In this document: positions 16,135-23,790 of the stretch, in pieces
How positions within the stretch are numbered: the stretch's first letter is position 1
Layout of the letters: the number at the start of each line of letters is the position of its first letter
Assembly (NCBI RefSeq): GCF_002899695.1
Contig: NZ_PPEL01000024.1
Coordinates: 1 to 32,894 of the forward strand
Length of the DNA: 32,894 nt
Origin: Rubneribacter badeniensis
Lineage (GTDB): Bacteria; Actinomycetota; Coriobacteriia; Coriobacteriales; Eggerthellaceae
Direction: 5' to 3'
Program-made: the position numbers and the translations under genes
The notes under the pieces: generated by a model
Told to the model about the DNA's origin: nothing
What the model saw: the letters and a program-made list of their open reading frames with translations, nothing else
Database searches by the model: none

Positions 16135-17124
16135 CTACGCGGCAGCCTGCTCGGCTTCCCCTTCGCCCTCGGCTTCGCCGGCATCTTTGCCGGCCGAGCG
16201 CGCGAGGATGTTCGCGTACACTGCGCCCGAGATGTTGTGCCACACGCTGAACACGGCGCCAGGCACCGCGGCCAGCGGCATGCTTGCGAAGTGCACGGTG
16301 GCAAGCGAGCTGGCGAGTCCGGAGTTCTGCATGCCCACCTCGATGGACAGCGTGCGCATCTGCTCCTTGGTCAGGCGCAGGACGCGTCCGACCAGATACC
16401 CGAGCACGTAGCCCAAAACGTTGTGGAGCATGACCACGAGGATGATGAGCGGCCCTACGGTAAGCAGTTTCGCCTGGTTGGCGGCGACCACGGCCATGAT
16501 GATGAGGGAGATGCCCACCACCGACACGAGCGGCAAAACGCTCGCGCATGCCGCGGCCACCTTCTCGAAGAAGTAGTTGATGAGAAAGCCCGCCGCAATG
16601 GGTACGAGCACCACCTGCACGATGGACAGGAACATTTCGAGAACATCCACGTCCACGGTCTGCCCGGCGAACAGCAGCACCAAAAGCGGCGTGACGACGG
16701 GTGCCATGATGGTGGTGCAAGCGGTCATGCCCACCGACAGCGCCACGTCGCCCTTCGCGAGGTAGGTCATGACGTTGGAACTGGTGCCGCCTGGACACGA
16801 CCCCACGAGGATCACGCCCACGGCCAGCTCGGCGGGCAGCTGGAACACCGCCGTGAGCAGAAACGCCAGCACTGGCATGATGACGAATTGGGACAAGATT
16901 CCCACGATGACGGCCTTCGGCTTCGTGAACACCACCTTGAAGTCGGCCAGCTTGAGGGTCATGCCCATGCCGAACATCACGATGCCCAAAAGGATGTTCA
17001 CATAGCTTGTTTTGACGACGGATGATACGGGGCCGGGAAAGACCAGGGCGACGATCGCGACGGCAAGCGCGATGATCGCCATGTACTTTCCCGTGAAGTC
17101 GCTGATCTTGGCGAGCGTCTTCAC
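16135..17124 (-). CDS. Bile acid:sodium symporter (BASS) family transporter
   Basis: The 329-residue protein has about nine to ten hydrophobic segments and the BASS signature GSCPGGTSSNVMTYLAKGD. A second conserved stretch is EVGMQNSGLASSLATVHF. Family members move organic anions such as bile acids, pantothenate or 2-keto acids with sodium. The substrate here cannot be read from sequence. The GTG at 17124 is chosen because AAAGGAG lies about 8 bases upstream. The longer frame upstream shows no family similarity. The C-terminal tail is rich in E, G and A. It stands alone between convergent and divergent neighbours. Confidence 0.9.
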   Translation of the reverse strand: MKTLAKISDFTGKYMAIIALAVAIVALVFPGPVSSVVKTSYVNILLGIVMFGMGMTLKLADFKVVFTKPKAVIVGILSQFVIMPVLAFLLTAVFQLPAELAVGVILVGSCPGGTSSNVMTYLAKGDVALSVGMTACTTIMAPVVTPLLVLLFAGQTVDVDVLEMFLSIVQVVLVPIAAGFLINYFFEKVAAACASVLPLVSVVGISLIIMAVVAANQAKLLTVGPLIILVVMLHNVLGYVLGYLVGRVLRLTKEQMRTLSIEVGMQNSGLASSLATVHFASMPLAAVPGAVFSVWHNISGAVYANILARSAGKDAGEAEGEGEAEQAAA

Positions 17125-17310
17125 AGAGGTGCTCCTTTCTCGGGGTTGGTGGAACTGAAGCAGTATACCGCTGCCGCAGACGATAAGCGAGGGTCGAAAT
17201 CGCAGATGCGAGTGGCTCTCGAACTTGTTCCGCTGCGATTGACGCAGGGCGGCCCTCTTGCCGGCCCGCAGGGCCCGGCCGGCAGCGGGTTGGCGTTGTC
17301 GGCTGTCGTG

Positions 17311-17340
17311 TTGACGCGGCAACGGCCTCTTTGGTACCAT
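17311..17340 (+). promoter_or_regulatory. Promoter of the DUF1062 leader
   Basis: TTGACG (17311-17316), an 18-base spacer and TACCAT (17335-17340) make a fair promoter. It would give a leader of about 250 bases before the DUF1062 gene. The leader contains a seven-codon ORF at 17390-17413 (MTVPPNR) and the small ORF at 17515. Two small dyads, CTGCG/CGCAG near 17232 and GCCGGCC/GGCCGGC at 17260-17283, lie upstream. Confidence 0.5.
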
Positions 17341-17514
17341 GGCCGCCCGGGCTGTGGCGCCCGTCATCCTCTTGAAAGGCCTCTTTCCATGACCGTTCCT
17401 CCCAACCGGTAGATCACGCGACTCATCCCGCCTATCCGTCGCCGCGTTCGCGCGCGGCCGCTTCGTGATGGGCTCATCCGGCGGAACGATCGATCAAACG
17501 AAGAGGTTTCCTTT

Positions 17515-17679
17515 ATGAAAAAGCTGAACAACGGCGTGGTGCCGCCTGCGCTCGCCTTCCTTATTGCACCTATTCAGAACGCAAAGGAAGGCAGCGAACA
17601 TTATGAAAACGATACAGTGGCGCGTGGGGGCGACCTCCGCGCCGGCCGCTTTGCGTCCGTGCGGCGCCTGCGGTGCTGA
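17515..17679 (+). CDS. Possible small leader ORF (54 residues)
   Basis: ATG 17515 has GAAGAGG about 9 bases upstream and begins MKKLNNGVVPPALAFLIAPI. It overlaps the start of the DUF1062 gene in another frame, with its stop at 17677-17679. The coding signal after the first 25 residues looks poor. It could be a regulatory leader peptide or chance. I recognise no family. Confidence 0.25.
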   Translation: MKKLNNGVVPPALAFLIAPIQNAKEGSEHYENDTVARGGDLRAGRFASVRRLRC

Positions 17680-18163
17680 GGCAAGGTTCGAATCGACGGG
17701 TCGGTTCCGCGTGAACGCCCAGAAGAAGCGTCTGGACGTATGGCTCATCTACCGGTGCGTCTCGTGCGGCAGCGTGTGGAATTGCGCGGTGGTCAGCCGC
17801 GGGCGGCCGGGCGGCGTCGGCCGCGAGCTGCTCGAGCGCTTCATGGGCAACGACCCGGGCTTGGCCCTCGAGTGCGCCCTCGACGCGGGCCTGCTGAAAG
17901 GCAACGGCGCGCGGCGGGGTCCGGTGGACTTCGCCGTCGAGGGCGAGCTGCCCGGCGACGAGGACTGCCGGGTGGAGATCCATGCCGAAGGGCTCTCGGG
18001 CATCCGGCTCGCCGCGGTGCTGCGTGCCAAGCTGGGCCTTTCGCGCAGCGAGCTCGAGCAGCTCGTGGGGGCAGGCGACGTGGCGTGCGCCGACGGCGCG
18101 GACGCGCTCGCTGCCAAGCTGCGGCCGCATCGGGCGGTCATGGTGCGGGCGCGAAGGTGCTGA
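17603..18163 (+). CDS. DUF1062 zinc-ribbon protein
   Basis: The 186-residue protein carries a zinc ribbon with C20-X2-C23 and C52-X2-C55. Between them is the family's conserved core, FESTGRFRVNAQKKRLDVWL. The C-terminal third (SGIRLAAVLRAKLGLSRSEL) resembles a small S4-like RNA-binding fold, a known feature of DUF1062 proteins. The role is unknown. RNA binding is a reasonable guess. ATG 17603 has AAAGGAAGG about 11 bases before it. It is preceded by a long leader and followed by a strong hairpin. Confidence 0.8.
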   Translation: MKTIQWRVGATSAPAALRPCGACGAEARFESTGRFRVNAQKKRLDVWLIYRCVSCGSVWNCAVVSRGRPGGVGRELLERFMGNDPGLALECALDAGLLKGNGARRGPVDFAVEGELPGDEDCRVEIHAEGLSGIRLAAVLRAKLGLSRSELEQLVGAGDVACADGADALAAKLRPHRAVMVRARRC

Positions 18164-18201
18164 CCCGTTGAAGTGACGGAGGGGCTCGGGCAGGAACCCT
18201 C

Positions 18202-18235
18202 CCCTCTCTTTCCGCTGTCTGGCGGAGAGAGAGGG
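18202..18235 (+). terminator. Strong hairpin after the DUF1062 gene
   Basis: The 14-bp arms 18202-18215 and 18222-18235 (CCCTCTCTTTCCGC against GCGGAGAGAGAGGG) have one mismatch and a 6-base loop. They lie 39 bp after the stop. No T run follows, so the terminator role is likely but not certain. Confidence 0.55.
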
Positions 18236-18501
18236 TGCTTGTCCGCCGATGGGTCGGGATTGGCATGCCGCGAGGCCGTCTTCCGGAGACGGGGCTCAAC
18301 GACCCCATCCGACGCGGACCCTCGGAAGCCGGCCTTGCGCCCTTGGGGGGGCGGGTGGAGGTCGGCCCCTTGATCGGGGACGAGTCCTCGGGGGTCGGCC
18401 TTGCGCTTGTCGAGGGGGCTCGGTTTTCCCGGTCTCCGATCACGTTGGAGCCAGTTGTCGAACATGGCTGTGTCGGAGCCTTCCGTTTCCGAGCCTTCAA
18501 T

Positions 18502-18652
18502 TGCACAGTTTTGGCCGCTCTGAAGCTCTTTTCCGCGGCTTGGCGAAAACTTGCTGACGGCGATCAGGGGAAATGCGCGAGGATCGTATCGTTCGGAGGG
18601 CGAGGACGCATTCGACCCCTCGAAAATCCTTCACAGCGGCCAAAACGGTGCA
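18502..18652. repeat. Inverted repeat, 24-bp arms (two mismatches)
   Basis: The arms 18502-18525 (starts TGCACAGTTTTGGCCGCT) and 18629-18652 are reverse complements with two mismatches, enclosing about 100 bp. The surrounding non-coding stretch 18236-18834 also holds CGGGATTGGCATG at 18255 (shared with 1267) and a hairpin CCGTCT/AGACGG near 18280. No gene is seen in it. Confidence 0.75.
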
Positions 18653-18834
18653 TCCAAGAGGCCCCAAACCCGAGGAAAGGCTGGCGAGGAGCGGGCCGGC
18701 AACCACGCGAGCCGGCGTTCTCCTTGAGACACCCGGTTGCGCGGGTTGCTTGGCGCGCCGATCCCAAGGCGGTTGTGCGTCGGTTCCCGTGCTATCATGG
18801 CGGCGAACGTCACGGCGAGGCGAAGGAGCGCATC

Positions 18835-19257
18835 ATGTACGGACTGAAGACTGAGGCCAGCTTCGATTCGGCCCATTTCCTGACCGACTACTACGGCAAG
18901 TGCGAGAACCTGCACGGCCACCGTTGGCGCGCGGTGGTGCGCCTTGCGGTGGACGACCTGCAAACCGAGGGCACGATGAAGGGCATGGTGCTCGACTTCG
19001 GCGTGTTCAAGCGCGCGGTGCGCGAGCTGGCCGAGGCGCTCGACCACACCTTCCTCGTGGAGGAGGGCTCGCTCGCCCCGGCGACGCTGGCGGCGCTCGA
19101 GGCCGAGGGGTTCAGTTTGACCGTGCTGCCCTTCCGCACCACGGCGGAGAACCTGGCACGCTATTTCTGCGACCGCCTGGTGGAGCAGGGCCTTCCCGTG
19201 TCCCAGGTGGAGATGTACGAGACTCCGAACAACTGCGCCGTCTACCGTCCGCAGTAG
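18835..19257 (+). CDS. queD: 6-carboxy-5,6,7,8-tetrahydropterin synthase
   Basis: The 140-residue protein is of the QueD/PTPS family and converts dihydroneopterin triphosphate to 6-carboxytetrahydropterin on the queuosine/7-deazaguanine route. The zinc histidines H14, H27 and H29 and the catalytic C23 are visible in SAHF and CENLHGHRW. The downstream DH pair (LDHTFL) and YETPNNCAVY are typical. ATG 18835 has GAAGGAG about 8 bases upstream. A TATCAT -10 candidate lies at 18793-18798. queC, queE and queF are not adjacent. No preQ1 riboswitch was recognised in the leader. Confidence 0.92.
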   Translation: MYGLKTEASFDSAHFLTDYYGKCENLHGHRWRAVVRLAVDDLQTEGTMKGMVLDFGVFKRAVRELAEALDHTFLVEEGSLAPATLAALEAEGFSLTVLPFRTTAENLARYFCDRLVEQGLPVSQVEMYETPNNCAVYRPQ

Positions 19258-19269
19258 GCGGAGGGCGGC

Positions 19270-20034
19270 ATGGGGAAGCTCGCGCTGTATCGGCAGATCG
19301 CTAAGCAGATAGGCGGGCTCATGGTCATGGCCGTCCGCTACGACGGCAAGGAGCCCGACAAGCTGACCGGGGCCTCGCGGGTCGAGTACGCGCTGCCGTT
19401 CGAAGGGGCGTGGACCGTGCTCAACGGCGGGGTGGAGGAGGAGACGTCGCATTCGTGGGACGTGCTCACCCAACGCTATGCCTACGACTTTGTGATACTC
19501 GATGACGAAGGGCGCAGCTGCCGCCCCGACGCCGATCCGGCCGACCCCGCCTCGTACTATTGCTACGGTCTGCCCGTTCTCGCGCCTGCCGACGGCGTGG
19601 TGGTCGAAGCGGGCGCGTCGTGCCCCGACGCGCCGATCGCGCTCGACGGCGCGGTGTGCTGCGGCGGGGACGACATCCGCGGCAACTTCGTGCTCGTCGA
19701 GCATGCACACGGCGAGTTCTCGTGCCTGTGCCATCTGATGCCGGGCGGCGTGCTGGTCGAGGCCGGCCAGGAAGTGAGGCGCGGGCAGCGCGTTGGGCTC
19801 TGCGGCAGCTCTGGCAACAGCTCCGAGCCGCACCTGCACTTCCATATCCAGAAAGGCCAAAGCTTCTACACCTCGCCCGGCGTGCCGGTGCGGTTCGCGG
19901 GCGTCGCGGCCGCTCCCGCGCCGAACTACGAGGCGGCCGATCCCCGTCCGCTGCCGCCGGGGGCCTACGGCGACTTTCCGCCGTTCCTCACGCGCGGCCT
20001 GCGCGTTGAGCCCGTGCATGAGAAATCGGCCTGA
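19270..20034 (+). CDS. M23-family peptidase (LytM-like), cytoplasmic form
   Basis: The 254-residue protein has the M23 zinc-site pattern: a histidine in SHSWDVLTQRYAYDF with the metal aspartate in the AYDF step, then GNFVLVEH, then HLHFHIQ with the paired histidines. The GLCGSSGNSSEPHLHFH block is diagnostic. M23 enzymes cut peptide cross-links in cell wall. Here there is no signal peptide or membrane anchor, which is unusual and suggests either an intracellular role or leaderless export. It begins 12 bp after queD, with GGCGGAGGG before ATG 19270, so it is likely in the same operon. Confidence 0.8.
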   Translation: MGKLALYRQIAKQIGGLMVMAVRYDGKEPDKLTGASRVEYALPFEGAWTVLNGGVEEETSHSWDVLTQRYAYDFVILDDEGRSCRPDADPADPASYYCYGLPVLAPADGVVVEAGASCPDAPIALDGAVCCGGDDIRGNFVLVEHAHGEFSCLCHLMPGGVLVEAGQEVRRGQRVGLCGSSGNSSEPHLHFHIQKGQSFYTSPGVPVRFAGVAAAPAPNYEAADPRPLPPGAYGDFPPFLTRGLRVEPVHEKSA

Positions 20035-20199
20035 AAATGCAATGTCGTCGAGTTATGCACCCTTGCGCGAGCCTTAGCGGGGGGATTTTGCTTTGAGAAA
20101 AGCGTCGTTGACCGTAAAAGCCCAGGTCGCGATTCGCGCGATTCCTGACTGGATGCGCGGAAAGGGTGCATAACTCGCGTACATTGCAGTTTCAGGGCC
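20028..20199. repeat. Inverted repeat, about 37-bp arms, with a third partial copy
   Basis: The arms 20028-20064 and 20162-20199 are reverse complements apart from a few changes. The arm core is AAGGGTGCATAACTCG. A third, direct partial copy follows at about 20212-20238 (AAGGGTGCAAAACTCG). The left arm begins inside the last codons of the M23 gene. The interior has no gene. It could act as a terminator between the M23 gene and the convergent protease gene. Confidence 0.85.
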
Positions 20200-20250
20200 G
20201 TTCCAGTTACGCAAGGGTGCAAAACTCGAGGACTTTGCGGCAGAACGCGT

Positions 20251-21157
20251 TCACTCCCAAAAGCTTTGCACGGTGTCGAGGATGTCGGCGGCGGGGAGGA
20301 GGGTGGCGTCGGCGATATCGGTGCCCGTCTCGTCGAGGAAGCGCCTGACCAGGTGGTACCCGCACGCGTAACCGGCGCAGTAAGGCACGCCGCGCGTGGG
20401 GTAGCCCATGAGCGCGGCCGTCTCGTCGCCGTAGAGGTAGGCGGAAAGCTCGGCCAGGCCTTGCGCCCCCCAAACCTGTGTGCACGAGCGGCTTCACCTG
20501 CTCGAGCAGGTCGGGCGTGGTGCGCGCGACCCACGGTCCCGCCAGCTCCTCGCCGAACAGCTCCACGGCGAAGTTCTCGGCCAGCCCCTCGCTCACCAGC
20601 ATCTCGCCGAGCGTGATGTCGTTTCGCCACTTCACGAACTGGAAGCGCACGTTGTGGTTCGCCTCGTGCGCGAGCGCTGCGGGCAGGCGGCGCATCGTGC
20701 GCCCGCCCGGCACGAGCCAGGCGAAGATGCTGCCGGGGATGCCCCCGTCGCCGCCGTAGCCTTCGCTCGCCCGTACCACGGGGTTGTCCGGGTTCGCCAA
20801 CAGCACGGTGAAGCGGTAGTCCTTCCGCGGAAGTTCGATGCCGCGCTCGCCGAAGCGTGCGAGAGAGCGCTCGACGGCGCGTTGGCATGCGTCCCAGAAG
20901 GCGTCGTCGCCGATGAGGCTCACGGCTTCGGCCCAACTGCCGTCCACGCGCATGGGCGGCAGGATGCCGAGCATCTCGCTGGCCATGACCACGTCGTAGC
21001 CGCCGGGCTGCGCGGCTTCGAGCGGCACGCGGTAGCAGTCCCACTTCTCCTTGAAGGGGGCCATGAGCTCGTGGCGGTACAGGTCGGCGCGCTTCTCGGG
21101 CGGCGCGGCGATCATGGCGCGGTACGTTTGGTCCGAGCGCACGGGTCGCACGTCCAT
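20251..21157 (-). pseudogene. DUF2268-like zinc protease gene, frameshifted in a C6 run
   Basis: The start is ATG 21157 (MDVRPVRSDQTYRAMI) with AAGGA about 6 bases upstream. The first 229 or so codons read well and include AHEANHNVRF (HEXXH) and a downstream GLAENFAVELFG that supplies the third ligand, as in DUF2268 putative Zn-dependent proteases. At the run of six C at 20466-20471 (G on the coding strand) the frame breaks. Removing one base restores GLGAQGLAELSAYLYGDETA, then GYPTRGVPYCAGYACGYHL, up to SFWE and a stop at 20251. The corrected product is 301 residues. As written the reading continues in a meaningless frame. It may be a sequencing error, a switchable gene or early decay. Confidence 0.8.
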
Positions 21158-21322
21158 GGGTTTCCTTTCTCGCGGGTGCGCGCATTCGTCATCGAGCGCG
21201 TGCGCCCATGCTACGGCCTCGCGTGGCGTGAGGGTCAAGGAAATTTCCAAAGGTTTTTCCGGTGCGGCCGCACGGATCGCGTCTAGGATTCGTTATAGAG
21301 GGCAGAGGAGGTGAAGCGGGAC

Positions 21323-21826
21323 GTGAGGAGCAGGCTGCGGGACGGCGAGGCGTTCGATCGTCTGGTCGAGGAGCATTACGACGATGTGCTGGCGTACTGC
21401 CGGCGGCACGCGCCGTCGTACGACGAGGCGCCGGACGTGGCGCAGGAGGCGTTTCTGCGCTTCGTGCGCAGCGGGCGCTCGCCGGTCGAGGGCAAGCCGC
21501 TCGCGTACCTGCTCACCATCGCGCGCAACCTCTGCATCGACGCGTCGCGCGCCAAACGCCCGCCCGCCGTGCCGCTTGATGTGGACGTGCCCGACCGCTC
21601 GCCCGGCGCCGACCCGGCGGCCGCGTGCGCGGGCGGCGAGGTGGGCGGGCTGGTGGAGGCGCTCGATCCCGAGCTGCGCGAGGTGGTGGAGCTGCGCTTC
21701 GACCAGGGCTTCAAGGTGGGCGAGATCGCGCAGGTCCTAGGCGTGTCGCGCTTCGCGGTGAACCGGCGGTTGAACCGGGCGCTGGCGGAGCTCCGGCGCG
21801 GATTGGAAGGAAGGAGCGGGGCATGA
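21323..21826 (+). CDS. ECF-type RNA polymerase sigma factor
   Basis: The 167-residue protein has sigma region 2 (FDRLVEEHYDDVLAYCRRHA and DVAQEAFLRFVRS) and region 4 (ELREVVELRFDQGFKVGEIA, then VLGVSRFAVNRRLNRALAEL). The start is uncertain. GTG 21323 has AGAGGAG about 12 bases upstream, while GTG 21311 touches the same site and cannot use it. The stop overlaps the next gene's ATG (ATGA at 21823-21826). A palindrome GGAAATTTCC lies at 21239-21248 and CGTCTA at 21280-21285, which could be parts of an autoregulated promoter. It likely controls the downstream ABC transporter cluster. Confidence 0.9.
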   Translation: MRSRLRDGEAFDRLVEEHYDDVLAYCRRHAPSYDEAPDVAQEAFLRFVRSGRSPVEGKPLAYLLTIARNLCIDASRAKRPPAVPLDVDVPDRSPGADPAAACAGGEVGGLVEALDPELREVVELRFDQGFKVGEIAQVLGVSRFAVNRRLNRALAELRRGLEGRSGA

Positions 21827-22650
21827 GTCCAACGAGCAAGAGAGACGTCGGGCGGCTGCTGCGGGCGCACTACCGCGCCGAGCGCGGCGCGCCGGACGCG
21901 GCCGCGAAGGCGGCAACCCTCAAGGCCGTGCGCGCGGCGGCGACGGAGCGCCCGGCGGACGCGAGCAGGGATGCGGTCGATGCGGGCGTGTGCGGTCACG
22001 GCGCGACGTTCGCCTCGTTCGTGGCCGTGCAGGCGCGCTTCATCCATCCGCGCGTGTGGGCGGCGCAGCTCGCGCTCGTGGCGGCGATGGCGGCGGCGTG
22101 CCTGCTCGCGGGCGATGCGCCGAGCGGCTTCCCGCTCGCGTCGGGCGTGCTGGCGGCGGCGACGGTGCTCGTGGGCCTGCCCGACCTGCTGTCGAGCGGC
22201 ATCCACCGCGTGGCCGAGCTCGAGTACGCCTGCCGCTTCGACTGCCGGGCGGTCGCGCTCGCGCGGCTCGTCGTGCTGGGCTGCGCCGACGTGATGACGG
22301 TCACGGCCATCGCGCTCGCCGCGCCGGTCATGCTGGGTACCGACCTCTTCGCCTCGCTCGTGCACGCATGCGCCCCCTACTTCCTCTCGTGCGCGGGCGC
22401 GCTCCTGCTGGTGCGCCGCTGCGCGCCGTCGCAGGCGCTGCCGCTCGCCTGCGCCTGGACGCTGCTCGTGGCGGCCGGCGCCTACACGCTGTTCACGCTC
22501 GTGCCGCTCGCCTACGCCCAGGGGTCGGCCTGGGCCTGGGCGCTTGTTGCGGCAGGCTCGCTTGTGTGGGCCTTCCGCGAGGCGCGCGCCTGGCTTGGGG
22601 GCATAGCGGGCGGCTTGGACATGCTCGCGGCCGCCGCGAACCAACGATGA
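21823..22650 (+). CDS. Membrane protein coupled to the ECF sigma factor
   Basis: The 275-residue protein has a basic cytoplasmic N-terminus of about 70 residues (SKRDVGRLLRAHYRAERGAP) followed by about six hydrophobic segments, from LALVAAMAAACLLAG to WALVAAGSLVWAFREA. I do not recognise a named family. Its ATG overlaps the sigma gene stop and its own stop lies 17 bases before the ABC ATPase start. Such a place is often held by an anti-sigma factor. The cytoplasmic head plus membrane part would suit that, or a second ABC permease. There is no zinc-finger anti-sigma motif (HXXXCXXC). Both roles are inference. Confidence 0.75.
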   Translation: MSPTSKRDVGRLLRAHYRAERGAPDAAAKAATLKAVRAAATERPADASRDAVDAGVCGHGATFASFVAVQARFIHPRVWAAQLALVAAMAAACLLAGDAPSGFPLASGVLAAATVLVGLPDLLSSGIHRVAELEYACRFDCRAVALARLVVLGCADVMTVTAIALAAPVMLGTDLFASLVHACAPYFLSCAGALLLVRRCAPSQALPLACAWTLLVAAGAYTLFTLVPLAYAQGSAWAWALVAAGSLVWAFREARAWLGGIAGGLDMLAAAANQR

Positions 22651-22667
22651 TGAAGGAGCAAACCCTC

Positions 22668-23555
22668 ATGGAACTGACCATTGACCGGCTGAGCAAGCAG
22701 TTCGGGTCGAAGATCGCGGTCGACCGCGTGTCGGCGACCCTCGAGCCCGGCGTGTACGGCCTTCTGGGCGCGAACGGCGCGGGCAAGACCACCCTCATGC
22801 GCATGGTGTGCGACGTGCTGCGCCCCACCTCCGGCGAGATCCGCTTCGACGGCCGGGACGTGCGCGCGCTCGGCGACGGGTACCGCGCGCGGTTGGGCTA
22901 CCTGCCGCAGGACTTCGGCTACTACCCCGACTTCACGGCGCTCGACTTCATGTGCTACCTGGCCGCGCTCAAGGGCATCGATCGCCGCGCGGCGCGCCGC
23001 CGCTCGCTCGAGCTGCTGGAGACGGTGGGCCTCGCCGACGTGGCGGGCCGCAAGATCCGCACGTTCTCCGGCGGCATGAAGCAGCGCCTCGGCATCGCGC
23101 AGGCGGTGCTGAACGACCCGGCCGTCCTCGTGCTCGACGAGCCCACGGCCGGCCTCGACCCGAAGGAGCGCGTGCGGTTCCGCAACCTCATCGCCAGCTT
23201 CGCGCAGGACAAGATCGTCATCCTGTCCACGCACATCGTGTCGGACGTGGAGTACATCGCCGACGAGATACTGGTCATGCGCGCGGGCGCGTTCGTCATG
23301 CGCGGCGCGCCGACCGAGGTGGTGGCCACCGTGGCGGGGAAGGTGTGGGAGTGCCACGTGGACGCGCGGCAGGCCGACCAGCTTGCGGCCGCGAGCTGCG
23401 TGAGCAACGTCCACTACGCCGCCGACGGCCACGCGGTCGTTCGCGTGGTGGCCGACGAGCGCCCGGCGCCCGGCGCGCACCCGCTCGAGCCCACGCTCGA
23501 GGATTTGTACCTGTACGTGTTTCGCAACGAGGAGCAAGGGGCCGTGCTGCCCTGA
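22668..23555 (+). CDS. ABC transporter ATP-binding protein
   Basis: The 295-residue protein is a complete nucleotide-binding domain: Walker A GANGAGKTT, Q-loop LPQDFGYYPD, signature FSGGMKQRLG, Walker B VLVLDEPTAGLD and H-loop LSTHIVSD. The C-terminal 70 residues (after about 220) are a family-typical accessory tail ending LEPTLEDLYLYVF. The start at 22668 has AAGGAG about 9 bases upstream. An upstream ATG at 22647 overlaps the previous stop (ATGA) but lacks a site. It pairs with the permease at 23791 and acts at the cytoplasmic face of the membrane, probably in export (ABC-2 type). Confidence 0.94.
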   Translation: MELTIDRLSKQFGSKIAVDRVSATLEPGVYGLLGANGAGKTTLMRMVCDVLRPTSGEIRFDGRDVRALGDGYRARLGYLPQDFGYYPDFTALDFMCYLAALKGIDRRAARRRSLELLETVGLADVAGRKIRTFSGGMKQRLGIAQAVLNDPAVLVLDEPTAGLDPKERVRFRNLIASFAQDKIVILSTHIVSDVEYIADEILVMRAGAFVMRGAPTEVVATVAGKVWECHVDARQADQLAAASCVSNVHYAADGHAVVRVVADERPAPGAHPLEPTLEDLYLYVFRNEEQGAVLP

Positions 23556-23790
23556 CGGACAGCGGAGCATGCTGGCGCTGTGAAGGGTCGTTGCATTCGG
23601 TCTCGCTCCTTTCTTGCTTCGTCGTGGCGAAGTTGCGCAAAGCGCGCGCTCGGGCGCGTAGCGCGGCGCAGGGCAAGCCGCCGGCTTGTTCGGCGCGCGC
23701 GAAGCGCGCTCGGGCGCGAAACGGGGCGATCCCGGGTACCTCGACGCTTCACTCTGATTTCCATTCAACTGGCGGGAGAGGGAATGCACC
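23556..23790. repeat. Intergenic stretch with a 60-bp spaced direct repeat
   Basis: Between ATPase and permease lie about 235 bp without a gene. The 15-mer GCGCGCTCGGGCGCG occurs at 23644-23658 and again at 23704-23718, exactly 60 bp apart, in a GC-rich patch. It interrupts an otherwise tightly packed operon, so it may be an inserted repeat element. Confidence 0.55.

Noticed and set aside
17680-17700. Possible tRNA T-loop (AGGTTCGAATC)
   Set aside because: It lies inside the DUF1062 reading frame and no cloverleaf can be drawn around it.
18782-18834. preQ1 riboswitch before queD
   Set aside because: No recognisable preQ1 aptamer pattern in the short leader.
18631-20019. 462-codon minus-strand open frame over queD and the M23 gene
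   Set aside because: It overlaps two recognised genes on the other strand and shows no motif.
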